A DNA stretch of 64,000 bases from Podocnemis expansa (GCA_007922195.1 ML681991.1:48742476-48806475), one strand, 5' to 3'. Positions 11,385 to 22,114 are shown, numbered from the stretch's first letter. Numbers and translations: made by a program. Notes: a model not told the origin generated them from the letters alone.

Positions 11385-11548
11385 TCTGAGAAGTGGTTAG
11401 ATATTAGGAAAAGCCTTTTTACTCAGAGGACGGTGAAGCACTGGAAGCAGTACTGTAGAAAGATGGTGAATTCTCCATCCTTGGAGGTTTTTCAGGTCTG
11501 CCTTGACAATGCCCTCACTGGGGTAGCTTAGTCGGGGACCAGCTCCAG
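11385..11548 (+). mobile_element. CR1 3'-end fragment
   Basis: It encodes LDIRKSLFTQRTVKHWKQY and SPSLEVFQVCLDNALTG, the conserved C-terminal block of CR1 RT, ending near GGGGTAGCTTAG. It is old and lacks the ATTCTATG tail. Confidence 0.65.
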
Positions 11549-12251
11549 AATGCTAGTGCGAGATAGAACCTGGAAAGACGATGACCCTGGGTTCTCCTAC
11601 CCAGCTCCAGGGAAGAGACACCAACAGGACAGGGACACTACAACATGCAGTCAACAGCTACCCCCTTGCCATTTGCTGCATTCCCTGGGATTACCCCCTA
11701 ACCTGCAACATGTATTCATCTGCTTTCTCATTCCACAGTGTGGGTGATGAACAAGTTCCTCCCAGCAGCATTTTCAGCTATCAGTTCCCTGGTTTATATA
11801 GCACCACCCACGTCTGCTCAGAGGAACTTTCCCCCAACACCAAATTGTCCCCATCCTGCCATCTAATTGGGCTTCCAAGCCATTGTGCTACAAGTGGACA
11901 TCTCCCTGCCCCACACAGAACAGAGCTGGCAGCAGGCTTCAGGAGAGGACTCACAGATGAGGCCCCAAAGTAGAAAAAGATGCTGCACTCCAGCCTGGCA
12001 GTTGGAGGTTTAGAGCCCAACTCAGTGGAAGTCAGCTGCCTAACTCCTTTGGGAGCTTGGGCCCAGCCCCTCCTCTTCCCTCTACTATTCACATAGGTGT
12101 CTTCTGGATTCTGTGCTTCCCTCCTTGGGCATCCAGCTTTGTTCAGGGCTTGTACATGGAACCCAGGAAACTCCTCAGGGCCAGCGAGTCCCTTGGGCAG
12201 ATCCCCAGGCGGTAGCTGGCCCAAAAGCTTCCTGGCTTCAAGGGTCCCCAG
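11549..12251. other. unassigned sequence
   Basis: Ordinary intergenic composition. No exon, RNA gene or repeat boundary is recognised. Confidence 0.4.
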
Positions 12252-13139
12252 CAATGTTCCCTCTAAGCAGAGCGGGCAGCTGAGCAACTCCTGTTGCTTG
12301 CTGCACTCCGCCCCACCCCGCAGGGCCTGCTGCGCAGCCCCCCCACTCCCACTCGCACCCCCCGCTCCCAGCAGCCCCCCCAGCCCCCACAAACTTACCT
12401 TGGGGCTGGACTGGAGCCGGACGGCCCAGCCATAACTCCTGGGCCAGAGAAGCTCTACGGAGCATGCTCAGATTTTCTGGGCATGCTCCATTAGAGCTTC
12501 TCTGGGCAGGAGTTTTGAAAACTCCCTGTTCCACAGGAGTGCTATGGAGGGACTCTGGCTGCCGGCCGTGCGCTACCGGCAGCCTTCTCTGCGCTGGCAG
12601 CTGCGGCAGGCTGCGCTGTAGTGCGCCAGCGCAGCTTAGAGGGAACATTGGCTCCTGCTCGCCCCCCCACTCCTGCCAGCCCCCCTGCTCCCACTCGCCT
12701 CCCCGCTCCCGGCAGCAGTCCCCCCCCACTCCCAGCGCCCCCCCCCAGCCTCCACAAACTTACCTTGGGGCTGGACTGGAGTGGCAGGGCCCAGCCCTAA
12801 CTCTTAGGCCAGAGAAGCTCTACGGAGCATGCTCAGATTTTCTGGGCATGCTCCATTACAGCTTCTCTGGGCGGGAGTTTTCAAAACTCCCTGCTCCACA
12901 GGAGCTCTATTGAAGGACTCTGGCTGATGGCAGTGCGCTGCTGGCAGCCTTCTCTGCGCTGGCGGCTGCGGTGGGCTGTGCTGCAGCACGCCAGCGCAGC
13001 TTACAGGGAACATTGGCAGGAGCGGGGGGATGCCGCCAGAAGTTGGGGGGGGGTCTGCGCAGCGGGCCTCATGGGGTGGGGGGAGCGCAGCGAGCAACAG
13101 GAGTTGCTCAGCTGCCCTCTCCCCTTAGAGGGAACATTG
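12252..13139. mobile_element. cluster of CAATGTTCCCTCTAA-family MITEs
   Basis: It holds one complete copy in reverse orientation (12252-12650, both ends present), a second reverse copy lacking its far end (12651-13015), and the far end alone of a forward copy (13016-13139). No flanking 8-bp duplication fits the whole cluster. The junctions GCTCCTGC (12651) and GCAGGAGC (13016) are reverse complements, pointing to insertion into, or rearrangement between, sister copies. Confidence 0.7.
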
Positions 13140-14626
13140 CCCATGCCCCACATGGGACCCACCTCAGGCTGCACCAGACTGTAGATGGGGGGACCTTGGG
13201 TTCACTACAGTGGGACATGAAGAAGGCCAGAGGCTTCAGGGATGGGTCGCTCTTTGCTGTGCATTGGACTCAGTGCTGGGAAACACTTGAGAGAAAGAGG
13301 TTGAAATTCTGACGAGCATGTTGCTCCAGAGACCCATCAGCCTGAGACTTTTCAGCAACCAAGCACAGCCATCGGGCCCTCTTTCAGGAGCAGTTTTTCC
13401 CATAGCTGCTGCTATAGGGGGCTGGCGCCTCTCCCACAGGTGCCCCAGGCACTGATCCAGCCAGCCAGCTCCTCAGTGCATTGAGGGCAGCTCCACTGCT
13501 GCCATCTCAGCCCATAGCAGTGTCAGCCAGGCACCCAGCATTAGCTGCTGCTTGCTCACGCCACACTTGGTTCAGTATCTTCTCTCTGCCCCACTTCATG
13601 GCTAACTGGGGCCCATATCTGCCAGGGTTCCCAGTCTCACCTTGGGGGGACCACACTAAGCAGGCCTTGCGAGGCCCAGCCTGCAGAATTAGACATGTGG
13701 CTCCAGGAATTGAAGATGAAACATTCACTAAAGACTATGTCATAGGATGAAATGACCAGGAATTTGCCCACTGGTGGTAGAAGTGCTCCATTGGCACCTT
13801 CAGGCAAAGGGCACCTGAATCACCCAGGCTGGGGATCCAGTGTACACTGGGGGTACCCCACATTGGATTTCTTACACTGAGACATGAGACAAGGGACGAA
13901 TGGACAAAGGGGCTCAGATAGTCCCAGAAGAACACCTTGGGGGGGGGGGGGCTGGCCAGCTTCTGTGGGGCCACAGGAGACATCGAGTGCAGTTTGTTCC
14001 TAGCTGCCCCTTCAGCAGCTTTAGTGTTTGAACCTGCCCAGGGTTTCACCTTCTTCTGGGCTCAGGTTTTCTAGCCTAGCAATCTTCTCTGGACTCTCAT
14101 TTGTCCCTGCAGAACCAGACCCCATCTTCCAGCTGGGTCAGTGCTGAGAGGGCCAGGATCACACCCTCACCCTCCTGGCTCATGTCTGACCCTCCACTGC
14201 ACACCATGGGTGATGATTATCTTGGCTAGGACAGTGAGACAAAGGAGTGACTGATAGGGTGCAGAAGCACACAAAGAGGGTGGCTGACGGGGCTGGATGG
14301 AGACAGAGCTCTATGGACACAGCACCAGTGGCTGATGGGCTGGATTCTGGGGCATCCCCCCTCCCTGGGCTTTACCCATCAGTAGCCCATGGGGAGCCAG
14401 CCCAGCACTACAGCAATCAGTGTGACCCAATCAAGGAATAAACCCCTCTCCCCACCACACAGAAGTGGGGGGGAACTCCCTCTGGGGGTTAGGGGAAGCA
14501 CGTCAAGCCCCAGCCTTCCAACCTGTAAATTTCACCCTCACCCAGCCAAGCCTAGCCCCTCCAAGACACAGACCCCAAGCCCCACTAATCCAAGCTTCAC
14601 TGCTCCATGCCAACCTCTCCCGTGAG
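13140..14626. other. unassigned sequence
   Basis: No recognisable coding exon or repeat end. A homopolymer of 11 G lies near 13940. Open frames lack known motifs. Confidence 0.4.
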
Positions 14627-14960
14627 CACTGTTCCCTCTAAGGTGCATACCTGCGCCCACACATACAACTTTTCTGGCTCCAGCACACAGTGTTTTCTGA
14701 CAGTGCACAGGGCTGGGGCCAGGGCCAGGGCTCAGCATCTGAGATCGGAGTGGCTGGCCAGCAGGGAGGCAGTGTCAGCTCCCAAATCCCTGCAGTGAGC
14801 ACTGTTTCCCAGCCTGAGCCTCTGGACTGGAGAAAGAAAGATTGGCTGCTGTGAGAGGCTGGAGCTTGGAAACTCCCTGCTGGCCAGCCGCTCCAGTCTC
14901 AGATGCTGAGCAGAGCAGTGCCTCCAGGGCATCCTCAGCAGTGGCAGGCACACTGCGGGG
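14627..14960. repeat. MITE left end plus inverted repeat hairpin
   Basis: CACTGTTCCCTCTAAGG at about 14627 is a left end of the CAATGTTCCC family without its partner. Downstream, the arm CAGCATCTGAGATCGGAG.. GCTGGCCAGCAGGGAG (about 14732-14768) is the inverse of CTCCCTGCTGGCCAGC..TCTCAGATGCTG (about 14873-14909), a hairpin with a loop of about 100 nt. Confidence 0.5.
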
Positions 14961-14989
14961 AGAGGAGACAGAGCCTGTTGCCTGCTTTT

Positions 14990-15305
14990 TCTCTTTATTT
15001 CTCTTCCTTCCATCTCTTTTCTTTTCTTTCCTTTCCTCTTTTTTCTCTTTCCTTTCTTCTTTCCTTTTTTCTCATTTCCTTCCTTCTCTTTTTCTGTTTC
15101 CTTTTTCTTTCTCTTCTCATTTCCCTTCCTTTTCTCTTTTTTCTTTCTCTTCCTCTTCCTTCCTTTGTTTCCTTCCTTCTTTTTCTCTTTCTTCTTTCCT
15201 CTCTCATTTCCTTCCTTCTTTTTTCCTGTTCTTTCTCTTTCTTCTCTTCCCTTCCTTATTTTCTTCCTTTCACATCCTCCTTCTTTCTTTCCTTCCCTCC
15301 ATTTT
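14990..15305 (+). repeat. polypyrimidine (TTTCC)n tract
   Basis: About 315 bases almost purely C and T, with degenerate TTTCCTTCC units. The long Phe/Ser/Leu open frames here are an artefact of the tract. The minus-strand purine tract could form triplex DNA. Confidence 0.9.
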
Positions 15306-15482
15306 TAAAAACACTTTAAAAATTATTTTAATTAAAAAGCTTTCTAAAAATAAATTTCAAATAAAAATTCACACAAATTCAATTAATTAAACCCTATTAA
15401 TTCTATTTACAATAAACCCATTTTAAAACATAGGCCTATTAAAAAAAAAAAAGTAAGGAGTCCTGTGGCACTTAAAGACTAA

Positions 15483-16083
15483 GGCTATATTCACACACAC
15501 GGTTATTTCAAAACAAGTTGTGTCAAAACAACTTGTTTTGAAATAACGCCTTATTTCGAAATAACATATTTCGAATTAACAAAATGTTACTTGGAAATAA
15601 GAAAAAAAGCGGGCAACGAAATAGCAGGTTCACACTGTGAACCTGCTATTTCACTTCCTCAGGGGGCTGCAGGCACCGGCGGGGTTCAGCGCTGCCCACG
15701 CTGCTCCCCGCAGGTGCCTGCANNNNNNNNNNNNNNNNNNNNNNNNNNNNNNNNNNNNNNNNNNNNNNNNNNNNNNNNNNNNNNNNNNNNNNNNNNNNNN
15801 NNNNNNNNNNNNNNNNNNNNNNGTGTTCCCTGGCCAGGGTGCTGAGGGGGCAGCCCTTGACCCGTTGTTTCGGAACGTCTTGTTCCGAAACAACATGTTC
15901 ACACGAGTTGTTTTGAAACAAGCATTTCGAAACAAGGTTGTTTCGCCCCCAAATGGGGTTTAACTTGTTTCGAAACAATGGGTTCCTGTTGTTTCGAAAC
16001 AACGGTACGTCGTGCGAACATGTTTTTTTTTATTTCGAAACAACCTTGTTGTTTCGAAACAAAAGTGCTGTGTGAACACAGCC
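15483..16083. mobile_element. Harbinger-type MITE rich in TTCGAA palindromes, copy 1
   Basis: The ends GGCTATATTCACAC and GTGTGAACACAGCC are inverted. It is flanked by the 3-bp duplication TAA (15480-15482, 16084-16086), as in PIF/Harbinger. The interior has many copies of palindromes such as GTTGTTTCGAAACAAC and TTATTTCGAAATAA. A 100-base gap lies inside. Confidence 0.75.
15723..15822. other. assembly gap (100 N)
   Basis: A run of 100 N, probably a fixed-size placeholder, at a GC-rich inverted point of the palindromic MITE. Confidence 0.99.
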
Positions 16084-17164
16084 TAACATTTATTTATCAC
16101 ATGAGCTCTCAGGGGAGAAAATCCTACTTTGTCAGATGCTTTGAAGATGGAGGAACTTACAGAATGGGATGAAAATAAATGCAAGGGAGTGTCAGACGTG
16201 GGATCAGGTCATAGAGTAACAGCAAATCAGAGCAGTTGTTAAGATTCAAACACTGGGAAATTGCACATAGAGGAGGGTGAAGTCAAATCATCTGTTGTAA
16301 TGGGACAAGAAGCCATAGTCACGATTTAATCCTGCTTACATGTAATCAAATCTGCCTATCAATTCTAATTCAGCTGTTTTTCTTTGAAGTCTTGATACTG
16401 CATTCACCACCAAGCCAGCTACTCCATCAAGGGCTCATTAACGTGCTCATCCACTAGTGTGATTTGTGCCATCATGTGCCAAAAATGCCCCCACACCTTA
16501 TACATTGGACAAACAGGATAATCTCTGTGGAAAAGAATAAATAGTCACAAAACTGACATCAGAAATCACAACACTCAAAACCCAGTTTCTGAGCATTTTC
16601 ATCTTTCTAATTACTCTGTGGATGACTTCTTGACGACTGCTCAAGAAAGTCAATGGGACATCAAGACTTCAAACAGAAAAGGCTGAATTAGAATTGATAT
16701 GCAGATTTGCTCGCATGAAAGCAGCACTAAATCATGACTATGCTTTTTGTACCATTACAGATGATTTGACTTCACCCTCCTCTACATGCTGTTTCCCAGT
16801 GTTTGAATCTTAACAGCTGCTTTGATTTGCTGTTACTGTATGACCTGATCCCATGTCTTAAGCTCCCCTGCATTATTTCCTACCATTCTGTAAGTTCCTC
16901 TATCTTCAAAGCATCTGACAAAGTAGGATTTTCTCCCCTGAGAGCTCATGTGATAAATACATCTGTTAGTCTTTAAGTGCCACAGGACTCCATGCTTCTT
17001 TTGCTGAACCACACTAACATAGCTGTCCCTTTGGAACTATTCTGTACAGTACACAATTGTACTGTTTGTAAAAATTGATAATAATGCCTAACTGTAAAGT
17101 TGGACTCACAAGTTACCATAAGGCAAAATTTCTGTCCACAAACTAAAATTTCTGCTCATGACAT

Positions 17165-17190
17165 CCCAGTCCTTAGAGGGAACCTTGTCC
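17165..17190. mobile_element. right end of CAATGTTCCC-family element
   Basis: CCTTAGAGGGAACCTTG matches the right terminal repeat of the family. No matching left end is seen upstream. Confidence 0.4.
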
Positions 17191-18226
17191 GTGAGACACC
17201 AGGCCAGCCTGAAATGCTCCCAGCAAACTCAGACATGAGGCCCCCTACTTCTTCAGTCACTGTACTGGAAGTTGGGAGAAGCTCTTTATACATCCAAGAC
17301 ATTCTAGGTGCAGCGTGGTCCTATGGCAAATGGCAGGGAACTGACCCCCATTTCATGGGGCCCCTGCTTCCCACACCAGCTCTGAAGAATCCCGGCCACA
17401 AATGGAGCATCAGCAAAGATAAAATGTCCCTGCCAAATAGCCAGGTTGGTCCAACAGGGGGAATGTGATGAATGGCCAGCTGCCGCCAGCACCAGCGTTG
17501 GCTGGGCTCCCAGCTGACACCGAGCCAAGCGCTGGTCCCTTCCCCAGCAGGGCACCAGCTGTGAGAAAGGGGGCATGTACAACAGTCCCTTAATGAGATG
17601 TCCCAGGTTAAACCCTGCCCATAGGATTTAGGAACAGCATTTGTTCAGGTCCCAGCCTTGGTGGCTGAATTCCAGGCTGGTGTCTACAGGATGCCCTGGC
17701 ATAACCCCGGGGGCTCTTGTAGAGTCACACCCTGCATTTGGTTTCTGTTGACTCAAGTGAGGGAAGCTGGTACTTTGAGGGGCTGAATTTAAGACAGGCT
17801 TGGGCAGGCATCCCAGGGGCTGTGGGACCCCTGCAGCCATGCAGTGGGAGCCTGAAGAAGGAGCACAGGAGAAGGGAAGAGTCCCAGAAGGAGGATCAGC
17901 GAATGCTCAAGGACGGTTTAAAGTGGACGGCAGCCTGGATGAGTGGGAGACAGAAGGTTAACAGAGCAGACAGTGGGTGGGAAGGAACCACATTCCACTT
18001 CTCAGAGCAGAGCTCAGCTTGCATGGGGACAAACGGATGATGCAGCACAGAGTGGGCTGAGCCACTGGCACTGCAGAGCAGAAGCCAGGCTGGAGATGCA
18101 TGATAAGGCTGGGGCTGGAACAGTAGACAGACTCAGCAGCAGAAAGCAGCAGCAGCAAGCAGCCTAAAGAGAGAGTGTTAGCACCACCGGAAAGCCGGAC
18201 AAACTGTTGAGGGAAGGGGGCTGGGG
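17191..18226. other. unassigned; downstream of PNP
   Basis: This region should hold the PNP 3'UTR on the minus strand. I see no AATAAA or ATTAAA on that strand in this interval, so the 3' end cannot be placed. Confidence 0.4.
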
Positions 18227-18441
18227 CTACACCAAGCCACCAGCCTTGATGCACTCCACCAGCATGGAGACCAGGAGCTCCAGCTTATGGGCAGCCTGGC
18301 GACTAGCTTCCAGAACTTCGGCATGATTGGCCTTTTCACAGCTGCCATAGTCCAGCACCGCCTTGTTGGTGATCAACGAGAAACCAAAAACTCGCAGCCC
18401 ACAGTGCTGGGCCACAACCACCTCCAGCACTGTGATCACCC
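18227..18441 (-). CDS. PNP: PNP last coding exon
   Basis: The acceptor is CTCTCTGCAG. The exon completes a Gly codon, continues [20 protein letters not shown]..., and stops at TAG (18227-18229) after KAGGLV. Asn of SLITNK and His of EKANHAEV, both base or ribose contacts in PNP, are kept. The segment before VVVAQHCG differs from the family (GMSTVPE expected). Confidence 0.85.
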
Positions 18442-18551
18442 CTGCAGAGAGATGCTGTCAGCTTTGTAGTGAAGCTAGCTGTGCCCAGCTTGCTGCCCCC
18501 TGGCGACTCCCTCTTCCCGCTTCCTCCCTCCTTTGCCTGCACCAAACTCAC

Positions 18552-18742
18552 CTGCGGCATCAGCACCCAGCTGCTGGAGGAAGCGGCACTCGGCAATGCT
18601 CTCGTAGTTGGGGCCACCCACGGTGTTGCAGATGCCCTCACGTAAGCTGTCATCATAGCCCAGATCTTTGCCCACCTCCAGTGCCAGGGCCTGCAACTCC
18701 TCATCATAGGCATCTGACATGGCAGGGAAACGGGGCCCGAAT
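18552..18742 (-). CDS. PNP: PNP exon 5
   Basis: 191 nt between TTTGGCAG and GCAG|GTGAGT. It encodes FGPRFPAMSDAYDEELQALA through GGPNYESIAECRFLQQLGAD. The catalytic-pocket Glu of ESIAECR is present. No lesion is seen. Confidence 0.9.
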
Positions 18743-18966
18743 CTGCCAAAGGAAGGAGACAGGTCATTTGGGAGCACAGAGGTGCCCCCACCACTTCTGT
18801 CTCTTCCATGTTCTGGGACTGGTTTCCAGTCTCTCCAACTACAAGGATGAAGGTCTGGAGCTTTGGCAAGGCAGCAGGAGAACAACAGGGAACAGTCGTG
18901 TCAAGGGAGTAAGGGGATGCTGAGGGGTGGCGGCACACAAGATGCCCATCAGGAGGCAGTTCCTAC

Positions 18967-19142
18967 CTCTCATCATTGGGGCCCATCAGGGGGTTGGTGC
19001 CAGCCAGGCCAGGCATGTTGATGTGGTCCGAGATCACCATGATGTCACCCACCTTGTAGGACTGGTTGAGGCCACCAGCTGCACTGGTGACAATCAGGGT
19101 CTTGGCACCCAACAGGTGGAAGATGAGCACAGGAAATGTCAC
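18967..19142 (-). CDS. PNP: PNP exon 4
   Basis: 176 nt from ..CTCCCCAG to GAGAG|GTAGGA. It encodes [40 protein letters not shown] and GPNDER. The usual Asn before AAGG is Ser here. No stop or frameshift. Confidence 0.9.
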
Positions 19143-19221
19143 CTGGGGAGAGACAAGCAAGTCAGGCAGGGGTGGGTGGTGACAGCCACAATGCCCTGGC
19201 TCCCTTCAGCTCTGCCAGTGC

Positions 19222-20229
19222 TGTAGGGGCACAGACAGAAAATGAATTGCATTTACCTTTAAAGTATACGTTAATGTTGTGTATATGTCCCTTAGTGTCA
19301 TAAGTAAAACAGCTCTGCAACCCTGTGTAATAGACATTAAAACCAACGTCCAACAAGACTCCATACTGACAGTTTAGAACTCCTGCTTAAGCACTGTACT
19401 CCATTTTCTATACTTAATGAAACCTAGTTTACGTGCAGGAATGGCGCTACCATTTCTGGTGCAGCCAAATGACGTAACAGCAGGCAGCAATGGCCCACTC
19501 CCCATTTTGGTGCCCCTCAAGCATTGGCGCCACCCAGCAATGCTTACGGGGCTTATTGCATTGCACCGGCCCTGTTTAGCTGTATGCTGTGTAAGTTCAT
19601 TCAAATGTGTGAACAAGCTGTGTGAATGAAGGATGTGTGTTTGACGGTAACCGTCTCAATTGCCAGCCCGTCCTGATGAAGCATGAGTACCATCTAGCTG
19701 GCTGAACAATACAGACATCTCCGATTATAACAAACAGGAGCCACCCCAGAAAAAAAGAACAAAATACAAGCAAGTCTGCAAGCAACCGGTAACCAATGAT
19801 CTCACAGGAACCCTGAGGCAACATGACACCGCAAATCTCACAGACTTACATGAGTGTCAGCAAGTACAAAAGATGGATAAGAACATGAAAACTTTGGGTC
19901 TCATTCTGCAATTGTCATCTTGGGGGATCGGACTACAACCTACAGAGCCCTGGCTCCCTCCTTGGGCCCAGCCTAGCTGGCCACTAGGCTGGCTCAAGCA
20001 ATGCATGAAACAACTGGTAATTAATTATATCAGCTTGCAGAACTTCTTGTGTTTGTGTATGTGACTATTTTTTGCTATCCTTACTTATTTACAATAAATG
20101 TGGAATATTGCTTTGTCCCCCTCAATAAGATCCTGCTAGTCTTTTTTTTTAAGTACATTTATTCGGGTGTGCTCTCCTGGATGCCCTCTTTGCATAACAT
20201 TTTAGTGGAGTATTCTTTTTGGTATTACA
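19222..20229 (+). mobile_element. solo LTR of an endogenous retroelement, family L1008 (my label)
   Basis: A 1008-bp LTR in PNP intron 3, antisense to PNP. It starts TGTAGGGGCAC and ends GGTATTACA. Imperfect 4-bp duplications GTGC/ATGC flank it. It has AATAAA near 20093. A second copy with the same ends lies reversed at 31819-34446, and a fragment at about 25210-25580. No coding region is attached. About 145 bp near 19432-19577 are absent from the second copy. Confidence 0.7.
19432..19577. mobile_element. small insertion inside solo LTR
   Basis: Comparing the two LTR copies shows this segment (GTGCAGGAATGGCGCTACC ... GCACCGGCCCTG) only here, flanked by GTTTA-like repeats. A related segment lies reversed at about 24040-24175. 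The TGCACCGGCCCTG end resembles reptile hAT termini. Confidence 0.45.
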
Positions 20230-20296
20230 ATGCCCTCCACTCCCTACCCGCAGCCCCATTCTCGCCCAGCCCTGGGACCCCTGTCTTCACACTCAC

Positions 20297-20400
20297 CTTC
20301 CACAGTAGATACCCCTCATACATGTGGAATCGGCCCTGCATCACCACACATGGCACCTCTGCCAGCGTCCTGAACACCAGCTTCCCCGCATGGCCCACAA
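20297..20400 (-). CDS. PNP: PNP exon 3
   Basis: 104 nt ending TGGAAG|GTGAGT. It encodes [20 protein letters not shown] and [15 protein letters not shown], including the Arg-Phe-His and Tyr pocket residues. The acceptor (ACCCCGCAG) has a weak pyrimidine tract. Confidence 0.85.
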
Positions 20401-20617
20401 CTGCGGGGTTAAACTGCACCCCTCTCACAGACTATTGTCCCTTTATACAGTATAGCTGCCCCTTCTCCACCTCCCTCTGCTGGCTCCAACACCCATTACA
20501 CAGTACAATCGCCTGTCCCCACCCCCACTTTCTGCTGCCCAGTGCCCATTATACAGTATAGCCGCCCCTCCGACACCCCCACCCTGTGCTGCCACAGTGC
20601 CCAGCCCCTGCCAGTAC

Positions 20618-20788
20618 CAGTGTTCTGGGGTAAAGTTTGGGATGTCCGTGTAGTTAAAGGCCACTGCATCCTTCACCAGCTCAGCTAGGCCCCCGAGCCC
20701 TGAGCCACAGATGATGGCCAAGCTGGGACAGTGCTTGCTGCAAGCCAGCAGCCAGTCGGCCGTTTGCTTGTGCTCTTCCTATGTGTAC
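20618..20788 (-). CDS. PNP: PNP exon 2 with stop and frameshift
   Basis: The strong acceptor TCTCCCCCACACCCTGCCAG precedes G-TAC-ACA-TAG-GAA, so an in-frame TAG sits at 20779-20781. Using the AG of that TAG as acceptor (exon from 20778) would avoid it. The reading then gives EEHKQTADWLLACSKHC, SLAIICGSGLGGL and FNYTDIPNF, but one extra base (20631) breaks the frame before the donor CACTG|GTACTG. Without it the junction reads PQNT|VV, like the family. Confidence 0.85.
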
Positions 20789-21825
20789 CTGGCAGGGTGT
20801 GGGGGAGACATGGGGCATGTTCAGGAGTGTGAGGTGCCACACTTGTGCCCGGGGGATCTGCATGGCAGAGGAGGGGGGATCCAAGACAGATGGTCACCTG
20901 CCCTGGGAAGTGGGAAATCCCTCTGGTCAAATGCCTGGGAAGGACAAAAGAGACTAAAGTTTGAGGTTGCTGCCCTTGTCCCCTCACTAGCGTAGAACCC
21001 AGAAGTCCAGATGCAACCTCCCCAGTGCCGCCAAGTTGGGATGAAACCCAGGAATCCTGGCTCCCAGCTGCCCCAGCTCCAGCCACCCAGGCCCAGCTAC
21101 CTGGCATGGGTAGAGAGACGGCAGCCCTTGGGTTTAGGTGGGGCAGGTTCCTATCAGCACCAGGCAGCTGAGGCAGGCACTAAACAGCTCTGCCACACCC
21201 TTCTGCCCCTTGTGCTACTCACAGCTCATCTCAGTAGCTTGGCAAGGGCCAGCCCAGGGGTGGAGCTGCGAGGCATTGGGGGCTGGAACTGGCTCCGTGT
21301 GGTGGAAATTGCACAAGAAGGGGAAGGGATGGGGGACCGAGGTCATGGACCCAGAGCCTTCGTGACCCCTTCATCACACCCAGAGAAGGGCCTCAAATGG
21401 GCACCATTCACCCTGCCTAGGCTACAAGGGCAGTGGTCAAACCCCAATCTGCCACCCCTGCTAACTTGGCCCAAGGCTCACTAACTGCAGGAGGGTCCCA
21501 GGGCCAAGCTGCTGCAGAATTGGCTGCCCTAGCATTGCTCCCTGGCGTGTTAATCCGTAACCACAAGGTGTGGGGTGGGATGGGGTGAGCCTGGGCCATA
21601 GGGGAACCTTCCCAGGACCCAGGCCAACCGTTCGTCCATGGACAGGTCCACGCCCGGGAAGGGAGCCAGTCACGTTCTAGTTTTCTGGAGGAGAGAGGCA
21701 TTCTCTGCTCCAAATTTGCACTGGTCTCCCCCAGCCCACTCTTCTCCTCAGGCCCTGAATGAGTCACTGCTCTGGTTTGGAGGGAAAACTGCCTTGTTGG
21801 CTGTTTGGGGCAGCTCAGAATCATC

Positions 21826-22114
21826 TAGGGTTACCAGATCCCAAACGCTGGAAAGGAGGTCAGCGAAGTACAAAAAGGAGGACATTGGAGGACACATGGA
21901 AAAAATGTAGTATTAACGTTATATTCTTCTGTTTTTAGGGGGCCCTGGAAGGCTTCCCCCTAAAAATAGGGTGTTCTGGGATGTTCCAGCATACTTTAAC
22001 CCCTGTAAGTAAAAAGCCAGACAAAATCGTGTATTTTAAAATGTCTGCCAGACAGAGGATGCGAAGGTAAAAAGGAGGACATGTCCTCCTTTTGCCTGAC
22101 ACCTGGTAACTCTA
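21826..22114. mobile_element. hAT MITE with GGTTACCAG ends, copy 1
   Basis: The ends TAGGGTTACCAGATC and CACCTGGTAACTCTA are inverted. The duplications are GAATCATC/AACTCATC (6 of 8). The right end carries the palindrome AGGAGGACATGTCCTCCT. It lies in PNP intron 1. Confidence 0.65.

Larger units (their letters stand above)
15455..17005 (+). mobile_element. Penelope-like element with GIY-YIG relic and inverted flanks
   Basis: The centre (about 16455-16720) translates to VICAIMCQKCPHTLYIGQTG, then NSHKTDIRNHNTQNPVSEHF, the GIY-YIG endonuclease of Penelope-like elements, with one stop after IGQTG. On either side, about 16085-16395 and about 16685-16965 are inverted copies of each other, each ending in AAAGCATCTGACAAAGTAGG and GAGAGCTCATGTGATAAAT. 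A Harbinger MITE (15483-16083) interrupts the left flank. Such inverted partial copies are typical of Penelope insertions. Confidence 0.7.
18227..20788 (-). pseudogene. PNP: purine nucleoside phosphorylase, eroded copy (exons 2-6)
   Basis: PNP cleaves inosine and guanosine with phosphate to free base and ribose-1-phosphate in the cytosolic purine salvage pathway. Five exons on the minus strand match the vertebrate protein in order: [19 protein letters not shown], the AAGGLN block, DHINMPG, GPNDER, FPAMSDAYD, ESIAECRFLQ and [15 protein letters not shown]. All introns have GT/AG ends and matching phases. Lesions: a TAG (20779-20781) stands where vertebrate PNP has Tyr in YTYED; a one-base insertion (T at about 20631 on the plus strand) shifts the frame before NT|V; and the usual GMSTVPE reads GVITVLE, losing the phosphate-contacting Ser. 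Glu in ESIAECR, Asn in LITN and His in KANH remain. It could be a pseudogene, a diverged paralogue, or a gene with sequencing errors. Confidence 0.85.

Noticed and set aside
14842..15390. Phe/Ser/Leu-rich open frame resembling a membrane protein
   Set aside because: It is the translation of a polypyrimidine tract; every frame looks similar.
15591..16002. Open frames spanning the N gap
   Set aside because: They exist only because N is not read as a stop; the sequence is a MITE.
15483..16083. Palindrome arrays as a CRISPR-like array
   Set aside because: This is vertebrate DNA; the repeats are palindromic, irregularly spaced and bounded by transposon ends with a 3-bp duplication.
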